A stretch of 64,000 nucleotides of DNA from Thermaurantimonas sp046295455 (GTDB lineage: Bacteria; Bacteroidota; Bacteroidia; Flavobacteriales; Schleiferiaceae): the NCBI GenBank assembly GCA_046295455.1, contig JBKBNI010000007.1:1-64000 (forward strand), in the 5' to 3' direction. The position numbers were made by a program, and so were the translations under genes. The first letter of the stretch is position 1, and every line of letters starts with the position of its first letter. The notes beneath the pieces are model-generated. The model saw only the letters and a program-made list of their open reading frames with translations, made no database searches and was not told the origin of the DNA. Below, piece after piece: positions 60,384-64,000 of the stretch.

Positions 60384-62303
60384 CTACTGAGCGACTTTGA
60401 CGAGTCTTGCTCCTTCGATGATTTCGTCCACGACGGCGGGGTCGAGCAGGGTGGTGGTATCGCCGAGGTTGCTGATGTCGCCTTCGGCTACCTTGCGAAG
60501 GATTCGGCGCATGATTTTGCCGGATCGGGTCTTGGGCAGGCCGGAGACAAACTGGATCTTGTCGGGGCGTGCGATCTTGCCGATGGCAGCGACGACTGCT
60601 TCGATGATTTCGGCTTCGACGAGGTCGGGATTGGTGACCGGCTCGGCGGTGACGACGAAGGCGTAGATGCCTTGGCCTTTGATATCGTGCGGGAAGCCTA
60701 CGACGGCGGATTCGACTACTTTTTTGCAGAGGTTGATGGCGTTTTCGATTTCGGCGGTACCGAAGCGGTGTCCGCTTACATTGATGACGTCGTCTACGCG
60801 GCCGATGATGCGGTATAGTCCGTCTTCAGCTCTACGTGCCCCATCGCCTGTGAAGTAGTACCCTTTGAAAGCTGAGAAGTAGGTCTTGCGGCAGCGGTCG
60901 TGGTCGCCAAAGGTGGTACGCAACATGCTAGGCCATGGATGGCGGATGCAGAGGTATCCTTCGACGTCGTTGCCTTCAATTTCGCGGCCATCGCTATCGA
61001 GCAGTACGGGCTGAATGCCGGGCATGGGCTGACCTGCGTGTGCGGGCTTGAGTTTTGATATGCCGGCCAGGCCTGATATCATGATGCCTCCGGTTTCGGT
61101 CTGCCACCAGGTGTCGATCACGGGGCAGCGCTCTTTGCCTACGTGTATGTGGTACCAGTTCCAGGCTTCTTCGTTGATGGGTTCGCCGACGGAGCCGAGG
61201 ACGCGCAGGGAGTCAAGGGAATAGGAGAGAACGTGGTCGAGTCCGGCGGCCATGAGTGAGCGAATGGCGGTGGGTGCGGTGTAGAAAATATTGACGCCAT
61301 ACTTATCGATGACCTGCCAGAAACGTCCCGGATCGGGGTAGGTGGGGATGCCTTCGAACATGAGGGTGGTCGCGCCATTTAGCAGGGGGCCGTAGATCAG
61401 ATAGGAGTGTCCGGTGATCCAGCCCACATCGGCGGTACACCAGAAGATATCGGATTCTTCGTACTGGAATGCATTGAGAAAGGTGTATCCGGTGTAAACC
61501 ATGTATCCTCCTACGGTATGGACGACGCCTTTAGGCTTGCCGGTAGATCCGGAGGTGTAGAGGATAAATAGCATGTCTTCGGAATCCATGGGTTCGGCCG
61601 GGCATTCCTTGCTGACATGGGGCAGCTCTTCATGGAGCCATACATCGCGGCCTTCGACCATGTTGACTGCCCAGCCGAGGCGTTCGGTGACGATGACGCG
61701 TCGAACTGTGTCGCAGCCCATGGATATGGCTTCGTCTACGACGCGTTTTACGGGGATTTGTTTGGCGCCACGGTTGAGACCATCACTGGTGATGACGGCA
61801 ACAGCGCCGGCATCTTTGATCCGGTCAGCAAGGGAAACAGCGGAAAATCCGGCAAAAACTACGGAGTGAACCGCACCAATGCGTGCGCATGCCAGCACAG
61901 CTATGGTCAGTTCGGGAATCATGGGCATGTAGATGGCTATGCGGTCGCCTTTTTTGATTCCATTGCGCTTGAGTACATTGGCAAATTGGTTGACGCGCTC
62001 ATAGAGTTCGCGATAAGTGAGACGAACGAATTTTTCTTTGGGGTCATTGGGTTCCCAGATGAGGGCGAGTTTATTGCCGCGTCTTTTGAGGTGGCGATCG
62101 AGGCAATTGTAGGTGATGTTGGTTTTACCGCCGATGTACCACTTGACGGAAGGGGTGTCGAATTCCCATTCGAGGGTTTTGTGCCAGGGCTGGAACCAAT
62201 GGTATTCTTTGGCGATCTGATCCCAGAATCCTTCGGGGTCTTCAACACTCCTTCGGTAGGCGACTTGGTACTGTTCGGGCGATGATATTCGAAAGTTCAT
62301 CAT
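60384..62303 (-). CDS. acs: Acetyl-CoA synthetase
   Basis: A 639-residue enzyme making acetyl-CoA from acetate, ATP and CoA. Motifs: KWYIGGKTNITYNCLDRHL (partial), YTSGSTGKPKG (ATP loop), TWWQTETGG, RYTGDGARR-like text as YFTGDGARRAEDG, and the C-terminal hinge and catalytic lysine in PKTRSGKIMRRILRKV, whose Lys is the site of regulatory acetylation. Length is normal. It is more GC-rich than its neighbours (38 of 60 bases are G or C at 60421-60480). A receiver-domain gene starts 35 bases upstream, with a symporter-kinase gene behind it. Confidence 0.97.
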   Translation of the reverse strand: MMNFRISSPEQYQVAYRRSVEDPEGFWDQIAKEYHWFQPWHKTLEWEFDTPSVKWYIGGKTNITYNCLDRHLKRRGNKLALIWEPNDPKEKFVRLTYRELYERVNQFANVLKRNGIKKGDRIAIYMPMIPELTIAVLACARIGAVHSVVFAGFSAVSLADRIKDAGAVAVITSDGLNRGAKQIPVKRVVDEAISMGCDTVRRVIVTERLGWAVNMVEGRDVWLHEELPHVSKECPAEPMDSEDMLFILYTSGSTGKPKGVVHTVGGYMVYTGYTFLNAFQYEESDIFWCTADVGWITGHSYLIYGPLLNGATTLMFEGIPTYPDPGRFWQVIDKYGVNIFYTAPTAIRSLMAAGLDHVLSYSLDSLRVLGSVGEPINEEAWNWYHIHVGKERCPVIDTWWQTETGGIMISGLAGISKLKPAHAGQPMPGIQPVLLDSDGREIEGNDVEGYLCIRHPWPSMLRTTFGDHDRCRKTYFSAFKGYYFTGDGARRAEDGLYRIIGRVDDVINVSGHRFGTAEIENAINLCKKVVESAVVGFPHDIKGQGIYAFVVTAEPVTNPDLVEAEIIEAVVAAIGKIARPDKIQFVSGLPKTRSGKIMRRILRKVAEGDISNLGDTTTLLDPAVVDEIIEGARLVKVAQ

Positions 62304-62338
62304 GGGTATTGGGGGTTTTTAGGGTTAGAAAATGGTTA

Positions 62339-62734
62339 TTAAGTCGTTTGAATGATAATGCGTTCGGCAAGCTCGCGGATTTTGTCCATAAGGTGCTTGT
62401 TAGAAAAGGGTTTGGTGATGTAGAAATCAGCACCCAAGGCAAGTCCGCGCTCTATGTCATCAAATTTGCTCTTGGCGGAGAGGAAGATAATGCGGGTATC
62501 CGCCGTAGCAGAGTCTTCCTTGATCCGGCGGCAGACTTCGTACCCATCTACATCGGGCATCATGATGTCGAGGACGACGATGTGTGGTCTTTCGGCGGCT
62601 ACGATGTCGAGGGCCTCCTGTCCGTTGCGTGCAATAAAGGGGATGTACCCTGCCTTGCGAATCAGGAAGTCAAGTGACAGGATGATGGCGGGTTCATCGT
62701 CTACGATGAGTATTTTGATGGAAGAGTCAGTCAT
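62339..62734 (-). CDS. Receiver-only response regulator
   Basis: A 131-residue CheY-like protein: ILIVDDEPAI (acidic pocket DDE), the phosphorylated Asp in VVLDIMMPDVDGYE, a Ser in IFLSAKSKFDD, and Lys in YITKPFSN. There is no DNA-binding domain after the receiver, unlike CrbR or AlgB-type regulators of acs. Its start overlaps the kinase gene's stop by 8 bases, so it is almost surely its partner. How it affects acs is open; it may pass phosphate on or bind a protein. Confidence 0.93.
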   Translation of the reverse strand: MTDSSIKILIVDDEPAIILSLDFLIRKAGYIPFIARNGQEALDIVAAERPHIVVLDIMMPDVDGYEVCRRIKEDSATADTRIIFLSAKSKFDDIERGLALGADFYITKPFSNKHLMDKIRELAERIIIQTT

Positions 62735-64000
62735 AGTGTCGATAGTTGACGGGTAAAGTAATACAAAATCTCGCTCCGGGCAACTGGTCGGAATCTTCCA
62801 CCCATATGCGCCCGCGGTGCAGCTGAATAATCTTCTTGCTGATGGCTAATCCGAGACCTGATCCTTTTGGCTTGCGGATGGTCTGGTAGGGAGCCTGATA
62901 AAATTTTTCGAAAATGACCTGACGAAGTTCTTCTTTAATGCCCGGACCGTTGTCCGAGATGTTTATTTTAATCTGGTTATCAATGACATATCCTGAGATG
63001 GCAATTTCTCCTTTGTCGGCACGACAATATTTTATGGCATTGCTGAGCAGGTTAATTACGACCTGAGTGATCCGATCGCGATCGCCCCAGATTTCGGGCA
63101 GGCGACCGAGGTCAGTTCGAATGGTTATGTTTTTCTGATGAAAAATTTCCTCAAGGCTACGGATACACTCGTGTATAACTTCTACAATGTCGAATTTATC
63201 AATTTCGAGTTTGTGTTTACCGCTTTCAAAATTTTCCAGATCGAGCACTTGGGTAATGAGTCGGCTCATGCGGTCGGTTTCGCGACTTACGGTGTCGAGG
63301 TACTGTTTGCGTAGATCTTCAGGCAGGTCTGGATTTTCCTGGATTATTTCGACCAGCGATTTGATGGCAGTAAGGGGTGTGCGCAATTCGTGTGTGACGG
63401 TGTAGAGAAATTCGTCCTTGCGTTCGTCCTGATCCCTAAGGCGCTTATTGGCTTTTTGAAGCTCAATGGTGGCGTGTTGCAATTGCTCGGAAGTACGGCG
63501 AAGTTCTTTATTGAGACGAATCAGTTCCTGAGATTCTTTGAGAATTTCGACTACTTCATCGATGGTGATTTTTTCTTCGCGGGCGATAGAACTGATAAGC
63601 AACCGGGCTGAGCTGCTGCCGATGACTGCTGAGAGAGATTTTTCAGCATAGTTGACCAATCTGGGGTCTGCCGGTGAGTCATCGATGATGGAGATATCAT
63701 TGTAGCGGTAGACAAACTGACGTATGATGGCATCAGTCTGATGGATGCCGAGGAATCGCTCAAGCAACTGGCGCACATCGCGTACCTTGACGGATCCTTT
63801 CCACATGACGGACTGCTCGACTGCTGAGCCGTATTTGAATATTTCGGTAAAAATTTCAGCCTGATTTACTTCGGATGATTCCGGATTATGGCCCAATGAA
63901 AGCACGATAAACAAACCGACATTGAAAAGAAGGCTCCAGAAGAAGGTGATGGCAATGGGAGATATGCTCGACATACCCATAAAATCTAACGGGGATAAAA
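62727..64000 (-). CDS. Sodium:solute symporter (SLC5)-linked sensor histidine kinase, 3' part
   Basis: The reading frame is still open at the window end (upstream of the ATG at 63980 it reads SPLDF without a stop), so at least the N-terminus lies outside. The visible part begins in the last helix of an SLC5-type transporter (FFWSLLFNVGLFIVLSL). A STAC-like linker follows (about 50-140 from 63980), then a coiled coil, the phospho-His domain (THELRTPLTAIKSL), and the ATPase with N box NLLSNAIKY, DNGPGI, FEKFYQ and GSGLGLAISKKI. CrbS-type kinases of this kind control acs with acetate. It overlaps the receiver gene by 8 bases. Confidence 0.88.
   Translation of the reverse strand, partial: LSPLDFMGMSSISPIAITFFWSLLFNVGLFIVLSLGHNPESSEVNQAEIFTEIFKYGSAVEQSVMWKGSVKVRDVRQLLERFLGIHQTDAIIRQFVYRYNDISIIDDSPADPRLVNYAEKSLSAVIGSSSARLLISSIAREEKITIDEVVEILKESQELIRLNKELRRTSEQLQHATIELQKANKRLRDQDERKDEFLYTVTHELRTPLTAIKSLVEIIQENPDLPEDLRKQYLDTVSRETDRMSRLITQVLDLENFESGKHKLEIDKFDIVEVIHECIRSLEEIFHQKNITIRTDLGRLPEIWGDRDRITQVVINLLSNAIKYCRADKGEIAISGYVIDNQIKINISDNGPGIKEELRQVIFEKFYQAPYQTIRKPKGSGLGLAISKKIIQLHRGRIWVEDSDQLPGARFCITLPVNYRHYD

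Noticed and set aside
61617..62285. 222-codon plus-strand frame opposite acs
   Set aside because: Antisense frame kept open by the high GC codon use of acs; no family resemblance.
62727..63980. A complete 417-residue histidine kinase starting at 63980
   Set aside because: The frame is open upstream of that ATG to the window end and starts within a transporter-like helix, so the gene is cut by the window edge.

Overview
The window reads as a chromosomal segment of a Bacteroidota bacterium, probably in or near the Saprospiria/Chitinophagia (the class is an inference). Evidence: a type IX secretion (T9SS type B) C-terminal domain; several TonB-dependent receptors with carboxypeptidase-like N-domains; families largely confined to this phylum (DUF5686, DUF6029, DUF4476, DUF4254, HYC_CC_PP); an S46 dipeptidyl-peptidase; no clear Shine-Dalgarno sequences; and promoters of the phylum's own type (TTG, 19-21 bases, TAnnTTTG). 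No tRNA, CRISPR array or intact insertion sequence was found.

Layout. 1-296: end of an rRNA operon (23S tail, 5S, terminator). 441-5798 (minus): TrpB2, then a metal-handling group (HYC_CC_PP protein, HMA-domain protein, TonB receptor) containing a palindromic intergenic repeat. 6128-8951 (minus): aminotransferase, DUF4254 and GT9 glycosyltransferase operon. 9040-16778 (minus): T9SS cargo protein, an aberrant 5'-nucleotidase-family protein followed by a porin, and a lipoprotein amidohydrolase. 16932-23344: S46 peptidase (plus), TonB receptor (minus), then a MarR regulator/FKBP isomerase/ferritin cluster (plus). 23367-33685 (minus): DUF5686 protein, M1 aminopeptidase, DUF423, DUF4476, RNase Y, a structured RNA that may be 6S RNA, ZapA and a coiled-coil partner, a GH3 protein and a degenerate M23 protein. 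33744-39681 (minus): two GT2 glycosyltransferases, one fused to a vestigial phosphoglycosyltransferase, then a TonB receptor with its lipoprotein. 39739-44609 (plus): ribosomal protein S1 with a leader ORF, DUF6029 and DUF3050. 44802-51295 (minus): RecN, LysM/LpoA-like protein, GuaA, a glycine-rich exported protein and an esterase. 51382-53310 (plus): beta-CASP metallohydrolase and YkuK. 53331-55188 (minus): two glycosyltransferases. 55747-58832 (plus): Prc-type S41 protease coupled to an ABC permease. 58833-60383: a gene-poor stretch with a dead IS200-like transposase and a second copy of the repeat. 60384-64000 (minus): acetyl-CoA synthetase, a receiver-only response regulator and the 3' part of a symporter-linked histidine kinase.

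How parts work together. The kinase, receiver and Acs genes form a plausible acetate-sensing and assimilation unit. RNase Y, ZapA, its coiled-coil partner and the structured RNA share one transcript direction behind a textbook promoter. The S46 and M1 peptidases plus several TonB receptors point to peptide and nutrient scavenging. The glycosyltransferases are split between three loci.

Most interesting for follow-up: the GT2/phosphoglycosyltransferase fusion that has lost its catalytic core, the RNA closed by an 11-bp stem between zapA and rny, the nucleotidase-family protein lacking its family histidine, the symporter-kinase/receiver/acs unit, and the transposase pseudogene in which individual inactivating changes can be read.
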